This document shows positions 10,567 to 23,532 of a DNA stretch of 64,000 bases, piece by piece (the first letter of the stretch is position 1; each line of letters starts with the position of its first letter). The notes under the pieces were generated by a model, which did not search any database, was not told where the DNA came from, and was given only the letters and a program-made list of their open reading frames with translations. Both the position numbers and the translations under genes were made by a program. The stretch is from Uloborus plumipes. Taxonomy: Eukaryota; Arthropoda; Arachnida; Araneae; Uloboridae. Where the stretch lies: positions 1-64,000 of the forward strand of contig JAXGGA010003416.1 of the NCBI GenBank assembly GCA_038373865.1, written 5' to 3'.

Positions 10567-11159
10567 TTTTTCTCCCTGGCCCTTCAAGTATCTTAAAGCT
10601 GTGGCAATTGATAGAAACTATCCACATACTTTGATTGATTCCATTTTTAAAAAACTTTCTAACAAATTCCAAAACGACTATTGTTGAGAGAACTGTATTC
10701 AGAAAGAATTTGGTTGTTTTGCCATTCTTTTCCTCCGTGAGTTATCAGGTTGCTAAGATTCTCAAACGTTTTAATTTCCAGGTGGTATTCTCTCCTATGA
10801 ATAAACTATGTTTCTCTTCTCTTAAAGATCCCATTCATCCTCTTAACAGTTGTGGTATTTATAAAATTAATTGCATTTGCAATATAGGCCAAACGCGACG
10901 TGCTTTGAAATTCCGCTTAAAAGAACATCAGAATTATGTGAAAAAGCAACAATTAGTAAATAAGTGTAGTATTGCGCAACATTGTTGGGATAGGAATCAT
11001 TCTTTCGATTGTAATTCTTTTCAAGTTGTCCTAAAATGCCCCAACCCATCTGATGTTGATTTTTGGCAATCCGTCCACATTTTGAAAAACAGTTCTGACT
11101 TAGTTAACGATCTAAATGTTATTCCTTACTTTTCTGCTGTTTGGCGTCCTTTTGTATAA
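10567..11159 (+). mobile_element. Penelope-like retroelement fragment with GIY-YIG endonuclease
   Basis: The fragment holds the C-terminal part of a Penelope-like element: the linker after the reverse transcriptase and the GIY-YIG endonuclease. A frame from about 10567 (FKYLKAVAIDRNYPHTLID) shifts to a second frame near 10640-10680. That frame gives LPFFSSVSYQVAKILKRF, then CGIYKINC and IGQTRRALKFRLKEHQ, which match the GIY-x-YIGQTxR-RLxEH core. The usual YIG is NIG here. The frame ends at TAA 11157-11159. There is no reverse transcriptase, so this is a 5'-truncated dead copy. Confidence 0.82.
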
Positions 11160-12135
11160 ATTATATTTGTTAGGCTTTTCGTGTCGCTTACCTTTACATT
11201 AATTAATTAATTTACCTTTTTTTTGCGCACATTTTTGATTATTTTCATTTTATTTTATTTCATTCTGTTTTCTTTCTGCTGTTAATCGATGTGTTACAGG
11301 TGCTTCGGTACATAATTTTCCTATTTGCAAATTTATTGCTATTTTATTCATAAGTAGTTTCATTCATTTGACAATGTTTATTATCTTTAGGATTTTTTGG
11401 AAATTTATTTCTTAACGGGTTTTTCCTGATGGTTTCATGTAAAAAATTTCAGCTCTAAGCGTTGTCTTGTTTGTTTTGTTAATATCCAGTTTTTGCTATT
11501 CATACTGTCTTTTGTTCTTCCGTGTTGCTTTTATCGGATGATTCTTCATCCTACACTTCTTGCATTGAAAAAGGGGTTCCTAGTAGCCCCGAAATACGTG
11601 TCTGCAGTATACCTGTATATTTGTGCTTATTTAACGTTAGATTAAAACTTCACACCAATCGCACAAAGGTATTTCTTGTATTCAAACGAATTGACGTTTA
11701 CCAGCTCGAAACAGTAAAAAAAAATCTACGCATCTTTCTGCCATTCTGCAAACGAAACAACACTGATGAGTACAAAATCGACACTGCACTTTTTAATACA
11801 GGAAAACATATCGAATCTTTTAAAAAAAGAATTAGCTGTATACAGTAAAACGTGTTGGTGTCAGGACGTAACAAACTTTGTCCCAGTTTTTTTGCCGCAC
11901 CCTGTATTTTGATTGTTGCTAAACGAAACTGGTTTTCAGGCTGAACAAATCCCAATTTAGGATACCAGATTTCAATGCCTATTGCCGAAATTTAATGTAG
12001 GATTCAAAATACTGCGAAAAAGGTTCACAATTGCATTCGAGTGTCTCCCACAAATACCGTTTTAGGCAGAACATTAAACGTCCTCGATTTTGTTTTTGTT
12101 TTGTTACTTTCTTAATTTTCCTTCTCCATATTCTC
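11160..12135. other. AT-rich tract without recognised feature
   Basis: An open frame at 11522-11848 shows no domain I recognise and is not supported as a gene. The tract ends where the second 394-bp duplication begins. Confidence 0.4.
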
Positions 12136-12529
12136 ATAAATTAGCTTAGCACCTAATATGAGAAATTAAGTCTACCCTAAAGATATCAAAATATCTCGAT
12201 GGGCCGGGGCATTCATGCAATTTGGCTATTTTCCTCGGTTTGGTTATTTTCCTAAATTTTTACCTGGCAATCGTATTTGCAGTGCTTAGAGAGCCCGCTC
12301 AGTTTGACTTATTTTATCTTTGGCTTTTTCTCACTTGATTAATTTACTTTTATGGTTTATTTTTAGTGAAATCTACTTCAATGATGCTCACGTTTTTGTC
12401 AACATCTTCAGTGTTTGCACAAAGACTGCTATGAGCGTTTTGAAGATATTTTTGATTCTTAAAGTTCCTCAATGGGTCATGAACCCTTTTGAAAGTATTG
12501 AGACAGCAGATGTTCAGTATCAGTAAGAA
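12136..12529 (+). repeat. 394-bp duplication, copy 2 (exon-bearing)
   Basis: By reading, near-identical to 3281-3674 (one substitution, no indel) over its entire length, in the same orientation and with different flanks. Confidence 0.9.
12367..12522 (+). pseudogene. Stranded ZBED5/SCAND3-like exon, copy 2
   Basis: The same 156-base exon-like unit as at 3512-3667, identical in reading frame and splice sites (TTTTTAG before, GTAAGA after). Here again no partner exon is seen on either side. Confidence 0.5.
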
Positions 12530-13150
12530 TTGGTTTAACTCTCAACCACTGAAACTTGAAAAGCTGGTTTCTTGAATGTTAACAATATTACAGGATTTTG
12601 GTTGCAAGGAGACATTAGTAGCCTTTATCCTGGACTGTGAGCTATCGCCAACTTTTTTTTAATCGTCTTCCCCTCTTCCTACCTCGTTGAATGAGGATTA
12701 AGTGTTGTCACCGACTTTATAAAACAGACAAATTGACTCCAAATTGTCCCAAGAGGAGACTTCGCCTTCACCTTACAAAAAATATTAAACCGACAGTGAG
12801 GAAACGCACTTTAAACCACCAAGAACAAATATCTCACTAACATATATATTTCTGAATGTTCCTTTCATATTTTGAACGAGAAAAAAAATGCTTTGCTTGT
12901 TTGTTTTTATTTGCATCTAACTGTTTCCTTCATTTTTTGAGTAAAAATTTTTTGCTTGTTTATTTCTATTTTATTTCATTTTATTTTGTTATTATTCTTT
13001 TAAAAATAAAATATTTTTAATCCAAGATTTGTTTTTTATTTCTACACCCGTCATTTTAAATCCAATAATGACTAATGTAAAAAAATATATCTTGTTTAAC
13101 CGTTTTGTAAAATTCTGGGAGGAAATTGTATTAAACTGTAAACCTAGTTT
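12530..13150. other. AT-rich tract without recognised feature
   Basis: No gene. Long T/A runs. Confidence 0.4.
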
Positions 13151-13242
13151 CGCACAACCCCTCACCTTTAATATAAAGGGGGCGTTGGAAAAAATGTCAC
13201 TCGTAAAGGGGGCGTTAGCCGTGAAAAGCTTGAGAACCACTG
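13151..13242. mobile_element. One end of a hAT-like element
   Basis: It ends GAGAACCACTG, the inverse of the CAGTGGTTCTC terminus seen on the hAT at 20956. Just inside it has two AAAGGGGGCGTT repeats like those in other copies of such ends. The partner end is not found, so only a fragment remains. Confidence 0.6.
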
Positions 13243-15194
13243 ATCTACATCAATAATCCCTTGACAATTAATTTCAATACGTTAGGCACACCATTAACTT
13301 TTTTTAGCTATATTTTAGGGAAAAAAAGTTGTTTTTGTCTGTCTTCGTGTTAAGTTTAATTAAAGCTAGATCGCGTGCTTGTGTTTTATTTACGCTCCAA
13401 GAAGCGACTGACAAAATACTATTAACCGAAGAGAAACCAAAGTATCTAATGGCACGCTCCGCTGATTTTACAGAAAACGTAAGTCCTTATATAATATGAA
13501 AAATGAAAGAAATATTAAATTTTGCACACTGAAAGTTTTAAATCACATATTGTGTAGAGTCCGTCGTGCAACAAAAATTCTATTGTAGTATTGTGTTTAT
13601 TATGTAACCTATTATTTAGGATAACATAGCTGAGTTATGATTTACAAAGTTATTAAATGTGTTTTTTTTGGGGGGGGGATACTCTTTAGTACTGCAACAG
13701 GTATTAATTTGATCCGGTCCCTGATATCCGATCATATTTTTATCCTGACATCCGGCTCAATATCTATATGTTTCTCTCCTTTTTGTTAACATTTTTTTTT
13801 AGATAATCAGATTTTTATTTTCACTATTTTTTTGCTACTAACTTTCCCCATTAAGATTATTTTAAATTCTGAATTTTCATAATTAGTATTCCATACTTAA
13901 TGAGAAAGTATGTAATTCTGCTCCTGTTTTACCTTGACCTGAAAATTGACACTATTTAGTCGCTAGCGGCAAGTAGGAACTTTTTTCATTTTATAGTACC
14001 AACTTTATCCAAGGATTTTTTGTCTTATTGGAAAGAATTAAGATGTTTTAAGGCACTACAATAAAAGAAACATGTAAAGAAAAGTATAAGAATTTGTAAG
14101 TCCTTACTTTATGTTATGCATATTTTCATAAAATGAAAAAAAGTATAGTTCAGTGTCAATGTTCCTTCAACCAGCAGCTCTTCTAAAACAATTTAGAACG
14201 TACCAATAATCATCCATGCAAATAAGTTACATAAATTTTGTACAAAATTTTACACTAGAAAAATGTGAAAAAATGGAGGGGATGAATTAAAAATATATTT
14301 GTGCATTTTTAGAGAAATTAAAAGGGTACCTTCTTTGGCAAAGTCTTTTAGCTGCAGAAAAAAATCTGTTATATCAGTTTTATAGGATATTATTACTTCT
14401 CTTTAAAAAAAATGCGCTCTTAATAAATCCTCATGTAAAGATATATAAACAGCATGAATAAAAGTAAATAAATAAAAATACGCAGTATAAAAAAGGAAAG
14501 TTCATCAAGGAGTAAATATGATGTTATAAACTTTTGATTTTCTCAAAAACAAATAAGCCGAGAAGCAATTTGCATTTTTTCTTCTTAATTTTCTCCTACA
14601 ACATGCATTAGTCATTCTTCAGAAAAGAAAAACGATTATCCATGTTCCTAGACCATGTACAAATTATTAGTCATTTAATGTTGCATGAGGTTCAATCAGA
14701 TGTGGTGAAGAACGAGGATGGAGCAACATCCTGATTTCCCTTAATGAAATGAATGGATTTTGAAAAGGTATGAAGACTTCAAGGCGAACTTTTGATGAAA
14801 TTATTAGCGACGTTCTGACAAGCAACTGACCTAGCATTTGTATAAGTAAGTCTTCTGAAATTTTCTCACGCGGAATTTCATAAAATCATAGTGATTTTAT
14901 AGATCTTTTATGCTTTGCAATTAACTTTAAATCTAGATTATTTTTGTTTATTTCTACTATTTTTACTTTGCTATTTGGAAGCAAAATAAATCGATACCAA
15001 AGCTTTATAATACCATGTTTTTATCTACATTGCTTTGGTTTTCTTTTTCATCATTGTATTTTTCTTACCATTACTAGGATACTATTGATAAAAGCATTTG
15101 ATTTTTTAAAATTTACAAAATTGGAATTAAGGTATTTTTTCTCAGTAGTTAAATCCTAACAAAACTTATATCTATGTGTATACCATTTCAAAAA
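13243..15194. other. AT-rich intergenic or intronic tract
   Basis: About 2 kb of AT-rich DNA with homopolymer runs, including a G run at 13670-13678. Nothing coding is supported. A short open stretch ending AAAAC|GTAAGT at 13484 is listed among the rejected items. Confidence 0.4.
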
Positions 15195-15400
15195 GCTACG
15201 GAATAATTTATTTTTGCTGCAAAAAATAAACTGTTGTTTTTACAATATAATACTGGTAGCAGAGGTTCCAATTTAAAACGTTAAACTCACAATAATAAAC
15301 TGAAATTTGCAGTAATATATCTATATATACTGCTAATTTTGCAGTTTATTACTGTGCACTTTAGTTTTAAACTGGAACCTCTGCTACCCGTAGTAGAATG
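15195..15400. repeat. CTGTAAA/TTTACAG-rich MITE, copy M1
   Basis: A diverged, palindromic copy of the family at 45069 and 53407: AACTGTTGTTTTTAC, then AGCAGAGGTTCCA, then alternating TTTATTACTGT motifs and the inverse TGGAACCTCTGCT. Non-coding. Confidence 0.65.
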
Positions 15401-15712
15401 AAAAATCAAAAGAAAGAAAATATCTAATTTCAATCTTACCGTATGGAAAAACTGCTGTAAACTGTAAACTATTCTTTATGTACACTTTTTTAATAAACAC
15501 GGATCTGTTTTTATGCTCAAAACTTACATATTTCCATAATTGTGAACATCGCTCAATTTTATAACAAACATATTCTGAAATCCTTGTTTTTACTTTTAAT
15601 TGCTCAGAACACAATTCTATGCTACAATTGTTTCTATACTACAGTTGTTCTTGACGCATAGAAACAATTAGTTCGTCTTACAACAATGACAAGCAATACC
15701 ACTATTAAAATA
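15401..15712. other. AT-rich spacer
   Basis: No coding signal. The minus-strand open frame across 15384-15614 has no recognised domain. Confidence 0.4.
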
Positions 15713-17239
15713 CACTGCGATGCAAAAGTTTAGACAAATGGCAAATATGTGAATAAAAAGAAAACTATTCAACGAAATTCTTTCAAATTTCTACTGCAGG
15801 TACACAATACGGTCCCAAATACGTGTCTAGAGTTCTTAAAAGTATAACTGGAACTAAATTTTGGATATTACAAAAGACAGTTTTTTACATTGTTGCAAAA
15901 GTTTAGACAAAAGTCAGATTTTATGCAAATATCCTTTGAAATGTGATTGGTGGAGGAAATGCGGGACTTTATTATTCATTTATAAAGTGCAGAGATTGCT
16001 GAATAAATAATCAAAATCTCAAAAGCTCTGTAGTTCTCGTGTAAAGAAGATGAAAAAGTTTGGAAGCCGAAATTTGAAAATGAACCTACTTGATTAATTT
16101 TTTGTCTTTTAAATCGGCTCTAGTATGGTAGTACGTTGTTTTTTACTTTGTGGAGAGCAAATTCAGACATGCATATCGATCAAAAGACCAAGAAAAAATA
16201 TATTTCTTAAAGATCAAGGAATTGAAAAAACGGCTCGAACTGACTTACGTCCCTTAATCCTACAAAACTTCAACTTGGGTCAAAAACAGCACGTGACAGC
16301 ATAAGTAGATGAACAACTGAATCGGAATGCATAAAAAACAACAAAGAATTGTGCTTGAGCCTTTTCGGACAGAGTGTCCCAAATAAGCCGGTTTTTATTG
16401 ATAAAAGCAGCACAGCATATGATCATTGAATATTTCTCAAGTCCCGCGAAAAGAATTTTAATCTATCTAGGACATCCCAATTTTAATAATTTGTAGCAAA
16501 GAAAGTACCATTCATTTTTTAGTCACGATGATACATATGCTGCTTTTCACATTAAAATCTGGCTTATTTGGGACACTCTGTCCGAAAAGACTCAGGCACA
16601 AGTCTTTGTTTTTTTTTATGCATTCCGATTCAGTTGTTGATCTACTTATGCTGTCACGTGCTGTTTTTGACCCAAGTTGAAGTTTTGTAGGATTAAGGGC
16701 CGAATCGTCAGTCGGAGCCGTTTTATCAATTCCTTCATCCTTAAGAAATATAATTGTTCTTGGACTTTTTCATCGATACGCATGTCTGAATTTGCCCTCC
16801 ACAAAGTAAAAAACAATGTACTACCATACTAGAGCCGATTTAAAAGACAAAAAATTAGTAAAGTAGGTTCATTTTCAAATTTCGGCTTCCAAACTTTCTC
16901 ATCTTCTTTACATGAGAACTAAAGAGCTTTTGAGATTTTGATTATTTATTTAGCAATCTCTGCACTTTCTAAATGAATAATACAGTCCCGCATTTCCTCC
17001 ACCAATCACATTTCAAGGGATATTTGCATAGAATCTGACTATTGTCTAAACTTTTGCAACAATGTAAAAAAATGTCTTTTGTAATATCCAACATTTGATT
17101 CCAGTTATAGCTTTAAGAACTCCAGACACGTATTTGGGACCATATTGTGTACCTGCAGTAGAAATTTGAAAGCATTTCGTTGAATAGTTTTATTTTTATT
17201 CACATATTTGCATTTTGTCTAAACTTTTGAATCGCAGTG
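15713..17239. mobile_element. Hairpin Tc1/mariner-type element, copy H1
   Basis: Ends CACTGCGATGCAAAAG and the inverse CTTTTGAATCGCAGTG are flanked by TA on both sides. Two arms of about 750 bases are inverted copies, meeting near 16480 around a motif GAGTGTCCCAAATAAGCC and its complement. No transposase remains. The length is 1527 bp, exactly that of the second copy at 54646-56172. Confidence 0.88.
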
Positions 17240-17521
17240 TATAACTCGTTTTTCCAGGCTTAAAAATACTCTTTGACATGTTTAGACGAGTGGAATTCGT
17301 TTTGGAGGAGTGAAATATACAAAAGCATTGATGACCACAACAAAAATCATAAAACTAAAAAAAATAATAAGAAGAATAACGATTTTCCAACGATGAGTTG
17401 GAGGATGTGAAGGAAAGAAAATAAGAATACATTTTCCTTTTTTAACATTTAGAATTTATAACATTTTGAATTTAAAACGAATTGTAATAAAAAAGCATTT
17501 AAATGTTAATTTTTTGCAACT
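17240..17521. other. Spacer between H1 and the nested foldback
   Basis: AT-rich, with nothing recognised. Confidence 0.4.
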
Positions 17522-17978
17522 GAGCGATTCCATACCAACTCACCGAGAAAAAAAAAAGTTGGTCGCACGACCGACTCGGATTTTTTTTTATTTTGGTACA
17601 CAGATTGATGGTATAGATGTATGAAAAAGCCCAAAAGGAAAGTCACCTGCTCCACTTATTTCCCGAGATACGGGTCCTCGAAGTTTGTCCGGACCTTCAA
17701 AATACCAAAAAATTGATGTTTTTTAATAATTTTTTCTTAAAATTTCTACTCATGCAATATGAAAGTGTTTGATATCTACGGAAACTAGCTACTCCTGGCA
17801 TTCAGAAAAAAATATGGCAATGTTTATAACAGAAAATGTTAAGGTACAGCACTCTTAGAAGTTGCCATCACAAAAATTTGATTTTCCCGGTTTTGCTAAA
17901 ATTGAGGAATTTATTCCAAAAAAAGGAAGACATAACCAAAGGTTTACTCACTTTCTGGTAGTGTACAGATGTTTACTA

Positions 17979-19244
17979 TTAGGGGGACCGGAAAGTAATG
18001 TCGTTTTCTTACGCTAAATACAAACACATACATTTTTAACGAGTCTTTATTTTTAATCAATGATGTATTCCCCATCATTGTCAATAACCTTTTGCCATCT
18101 AGTGAGTAAATTTTCAATCCCTGATCGATAAAAATTAATTGGTTTTTCGGCAAAATATCTAGAGATGGCATTTTGGATATCATCCAAATTTGCAAATGTT
18201 TTGCCACTTAAAAAGTGTTGCAGCGCTCGGAATAAGTGGAAATCCGATGGTGCAACATCGGGCGAATATGGTTGATGAGGCAGCACCTCCCACCCCAATT
18301 CATTAATTTTTTCTAGAGTTCGCCTTGCGCAGTGCATTGTCATGTTGGAGAATGACGCCTTTTCGGTTGACAATCGCTGGCCACTTTTCAATTAAAGATT
18401 GATTGACTCGCTGCAATTGTTCGCTGTAGAGGTCTGCAGTAACAGTTTGTCCAGGTTTCAGTAATTCAAAATGAACAATGCCGCGAATACTCCACCAAAC
18501 ACACAAAAGCGCTTTTTTGGGGTGTAAACCTGGCTTAGCAGTACTCCGAAGGATTTCATTTGGAGACAGCCACTACCTTTTGCGTTTTGGGTTATCATAC
18601 AGGACCCATTTCTCATCTCCTGTGATCAAGCGATCAAAAAACGCTTGTGTTGTGTCGTTGAAGCAATAAGTTGCATGTGATTGATCGGTTAGCCTTATTC
18701 TGTTCGGACAGATTATGCGGGACCCAAACACCTGCTCTGCTTACTTTCCCAATCTGCTTCAAATGTTCTTGGATGGTCGACCAAGGTTGGTTGAGACTGT
18801 TTGACAATTCCTCGATCGTCTGACACGGATTTGCTTCCACTTCCGCCCTTAACACGTCGTTGTCTAACGTTGATGGTCTTCCTGATCGATACGAGTCGGA
18901 AAGATCAAAATTACCCGATTTGAACTTGGAAAACCACCTTTGGCATTTACGAATGTCCAGTGCATTTGGATAAACATCGCAAATGTTTTTGGTAGCAACT
19001 GTTGCGTTATTTCCCTTGCGAAACTCAAAGAGCATGCAATGCCAGATGTGTACCTCTTCTGGTATTTGGCTGGCCATTTTACCCAAAATTACAAAAAAAA
19101 AATTGTAATTCAATTGTCTATAAGTAAAGAAATCACTATAACCTCACAATGTCTTTGGTACGCCTCTGAACCAAACAATGAGCTGACAAATGACAATCAA
19201 GTATTGGCATGCGCAGAAACGACATTACTTTCCGGTCCACCTAA
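17979..19244 (-). mobile_element. mariner element inside the left arm of F2
   Basis: 1266 bp. The inverted ends TTAGGGGGACCGGAAAGT and ACTTTCCGGTCCACCTAA are flanked by TA on both sides (17977-17978, 19245-19246). The equivalent right-arm position of F2 lacks it, which independently shows it as an insertion. It encodes a broken transposase on the minus strand. Confidence 0.93.
18053..19077 (-). pseudogene. mariner transposase, broken
   Basis: Read on the minus strand from 19077, it begins MASQIPEEVHIWHCMLFEF, the mariner N-terminal helix-turn-helix region. WFSKFKSGNFDL and SGRPSTLDND follow, then the catalytic regions TGDEKWVLYDNPK (around 18620), ILQHDNA (around 18345) and YSPDVAPSDFHLFRALQ (around 18230). 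At least three lesions are visible: a short deletion in a T run near 18635, a TAG where glutamine is expected after NPKRKR near 18580, and a frameshift after HDNA near 18340. It cannot make an active enzyme as it stands. Confidence 0.9.
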
Positions 19245-22200
19245 TATAAATGGTTATACAATGCATAACTTTGATTTCTCACTCCTTCTTGGAAATATTT
19301 TTGCTTAAAGATAAGCCATAAGGCAAAAAATGCGTTTTTGGCCATCTTGGCAGTCATTTTTCTCATAAAGGGGGAGCAGTAGAAACTTTAATTTTTTTTA
19401 AAACAAGCCACTGATATGTTAGCTATTCACAGGAAAAGAGTTTACTTTTGGTTATTTCTCCCATTAAGAGATATCCTGCTGACAGTATATGCATGTTTTT
19501 CGCGACGACCATATGCTTTTGTTCCCCCTCTCATGGACTTAAAATTAATTAAACCAAAAAATAATGATATATTTATTAATAGCTGTATTATCTACCCAAT
19601 ATGTCATGAAATGTAATTTATTAAATCATTGAACAATAAATTAGATAATTGATGAAAACAAGAAATAGTATTTCTCTGATGCCTGAGCATTATGCATTCA
19701 TAATTATAAAGCACTAAATACTTTCTTGAGAAATTAATTAACATAAAGGAGCTCTAAATATTTATATTATAAGCAATACCCAATCTTGTGATTGGGATAC
19801 TCCTGTTTTTAATTGCAGAATTTCTTGAATATCACATGAATATCAGGAAAATAAATGAGGTCTTTTCGTTTGATGTAGGATATTTTATGACAAATTTCAT
19901 TTGATAGGCTACTAACTGAGCATGGTGATAAAGAGCTATTAATTTCAGCATCGAATTCCATTTTACCTTATTAACAGTTAAATATTTGCAAAATAATTAA
20001 ATAATTTAATATAAAGCCATGCTTGAAGAATTAAAATTAGTGCAACTAATTTATTCCCATACTGATCTTTACAAAATTGACATGGGTTGAGCACTGATAA
20101 GAACTGACAAGAAAAAGTTTACTCACTAAAATATTAGTTCACAGATACTATAAAGCATACATTCTATTTTCTACAAAATAATACTGCAACAAAGAACAAG
20201 GGTATCCTCCTGTTTATAGCCATCAATCAGGAACATCCAATCACAAGATTGGGTATTGCCTATGAGATAAATATTCGAAGCTCCTTTATTTTAATTGATT
20301 TTTCAAGAAATTCTTTAGTTCCTACCCCTTTATACCCTTGTTCTTTGTTGCAGTATTATTTTGTAGAAAATAGAATGTACGCTTTATAGTATCTGTGAAC
20401 TAGTATTTTAGTGAGTAAACTTATTCTTATCAGTTCTTATCAGTACTCAACACATGTCAGTTTTGTAAAGATCAGTATGGGAATAAATTAGTTGCACTGA
20501 TTTTAATTCTTCAAGCATGGCTTTATATTAAATTATTTATTTAATTATTTTGTAAATATTTAACTGTTAATAAGGTAAAATGTAATTCGATGCTGAAATT
20601 AATAGCTCTTTATCACCATGCTCAGTTAGTAGCCCATCAAATGAAATTTGTCATAAAATATCCTACATCAAACGAAAAGACCTCATTTATTTTCCTGATA
20701 TTCATTCATGTGATATTCAAGAAATTCTTCAATTAAAAACAGGAGTATCCCAATCACAAGATTGGGTTTTGCTTATAATATAAATATTTAGAGCTCCTTT
20801 ATGTTAATTAATTTCTCAAGAAAGTATTTAGTGCTTTATAATTATGAATGCATAATGCTTAGGCATCAGAGAAATACTATTTCTTGTTTTCATCAATTAT
20901 CTAATTTATTGTTCAATGATTTAATAAATTAAACTTCATGACCTATTGGGTAGATCAGTGGTTCTCAACCTTATTACATCTACCGCCCCTTTAGGGTTGA
21001 AAATTTTTTCAGCGCCCCCTTTACGGACGGACGGTGGAAGAGGGGGGGGGAGTAGTTTTCTTGACCGGTTTAACTCTATAATTTTGCCCAAACAGTTGAA
21101 AAATGACTAAAGAGTAACAAAGTTATGCTTTTTTTTTTCTTTAAGTTAGTTTTTAGAAAAAGCGGGCATCCCCCCCCCCTTTGAAAAGCTGTATCAGTAA
21201 CAACCAAGTGCCTAGAATGGGTTTATTAAATGAGTGAACCATTTTTAAGGTAAATAAGAACAACGCGGTCTGAAATAAAAATGCACCGTTTTTCAACATT
21301 TTGTTTGAAAACCAATATACAGTGAGCTCTCACTTATACACCGCCTCCTTTATGCGCCTTTTTCACTTATACGACGGTTTTCAATGGTCCCAGCACATTC
21401 TATAGCATAATAATGATAATATCATTCGTTTATGCGTCGCTCGAAAGATAAATACATATTTCACTTATGCGCCGAATTTTTTGTAAAATATTAAAAATTT
21501 ATTTTATTTTCTTTAAAAAATAAGCATGTTTCTTCACTTCCTTCTTTAATCTTCCGCCTTTATTGCTCACGGAAGGCTTTTTTTCCGTATGAACTAGAAT
21601 TCGGAGAGGGACAATTATCTATTATGTATCGTTTTAAAGGGAACAATTTGTGATTAGGTACGCTACAATTTTTGTTTTCTCTTTATCATTGTAGTTACGT
21701 TACAGTAACTGCCAAATGCCAAACCGCAGTAATACACTAGGTGGCCAAAAGTATCCGGACACTTTCAAAAATTCACATTTTTACATATAGCTCGAGAAAT
21801 AAGTGATCAATTGTTCCTTAACTTTAGTCATACAAAATATAGGCTTCAGCGAACATTTCCCAGTTGAAATTAAATTACCCTTGCATTTGGGGGATGACAA
21901 GAAAGGGGGTTGAAAGAAAAACCGCATTTTGATCATAACTCTTCGAAAATAGCTCGAAATAAGCTATAAATTTCAGTAATTAATTAGCATACTATGCATA
22001 ATTACTGTACAACTTTTTATGAACGTACCACTCTTACTTCCGAAGATATGAAACATTTTTTAAAAAACGGCAATTTTATTTGAAGGGTTTTCGCTCAGAA
22101 CACGCAGAGTTTTTGATCAAACCTTATCAAAACTTCAGGAAAGATGACAAAATACAACAGAAAGAACATACTAAAACGGTAAATAAAAATATTAAAAATA

Positions 22201-23532
22201 CGATGAGATATGAATGTTAAAAGGAAATAATTTTTCACGGCGCATGCGCGAACGACAGAAATTTATAACTACAAAAATATTGTAGCTTGGTTTATACTGC
22301 ATCTTATAAAAAAAGTTCCAGTTGAATATCGTAAAAATTGAAAAAGATATCAGCGATCTAGTGAGCTGTAATTCATTCATTCGCAGACAATACATAAATG
22401 GCGAGAGGTTGTCCACAAATAGTGTGGTGACAATCGAGCATTTTTTTCAATGTTGAATTGTATACAGTTTGAAAATTTATATTCTGCATAGAAGTCACAT
22501 TTCGCCTTTTCGGCCTAAAAGACCTTTTACGTTGGTGGCCAAAAGTTATCCGGACACCCCTGAAACCAGTGGTCGGAAGTAGCGCGCTACAAGTAGCGAA
22601 ACTACTGTAGTAGCTACATTTTTTAGTAGTTTGTAGTGTAGCGCACTACTTTTTAAAAAAAGTAGTGCAGTGAGTAGCGCGATACAAAAATGTTGTAGTT
22701 TGTAGCGATTTCATAAAACTACTTTCTAATGGAGCAAAAAAAAAAAAAAAAAAAAAAAATTCAATCGCGTCTGACTGGCGCATATCGTACACGATTTCCT
22801 TTGCGAAAGCAGTGAGAAAAATGAATCATACAAATTCGAGCTGACCTCAGGCATATCATTTTGACGCCATAAGTTCTATATGTTAGACGGCATTGGTTTC
22901 TTTGGCGTCACCATTTTCATATTCCGCCAATATTTGCATTGAATATAGTGTATGGCTGAGGAAGGAAAATTTATGAATGAGCGATAACTGAGTGTTAGTG
23001 TTTTATAGCAACCGAGAATGTCATGTAAATGAATGCTTTAGCGCTCAATGCTCAATTGGATTATTGTTCCAATGTCCACCAAACATGACAGCAATTTTAA
23101 TAGAAGAGGATACAAATTTGATAGAAGATGACAATATCGAGCTGCCCTGGCCGGCGTATAATAAATACTTCACAGTTATTGAAATGATTTTCGTGCAAAC
23201 TTTGCACTTTGAACAAAAAACTTTCTGTTTCTAAGTCATCCGCATACAATTTAAAACTGCATATTGAAGTAAGTTAAGCATTTTTAGTTATGTTTCACAC
23301 TTCAGATAGCTTATTTATTAATATTTCATAATGAATACTAGTACCGTTTAGTATGTTTTTCATATTTCTTTAGTTTTGCTTCTTTAGTGACGGAGTATTG
23401 AAAAATATTAAAATAATAAAAATCAATTATTAAATATTTTTGACATCATTTGACACAATTGGAAAAACGTTTTCATTTCATTTTATCGGTGGCGTATTAA
23501 TAGGGATGGTGTTCAGACCGAGACCCAACTCC

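Noticed and set aside
11522..11848. 108-codon frame (plus)
   Set aside because: No domain, AT-driven composition, and next to a dead Penelope fragment; not supported as a gene.
13322..13484. Open stretch ending at a good donor (AAAAC|GTAAGT), possible exon
   Set aside because: No convincing acceptor partner, no recognised protein segment, and no match to the later transporter exons I looked for as missing pseudogene parts.
22192..22416. Open frame of 74 codons (minus), with a near-identical frame at 26610-26813 (plus)
   Set aside because: Both are the same inverted arm of a Tc1-like foldback read twice; no domain and no start context.
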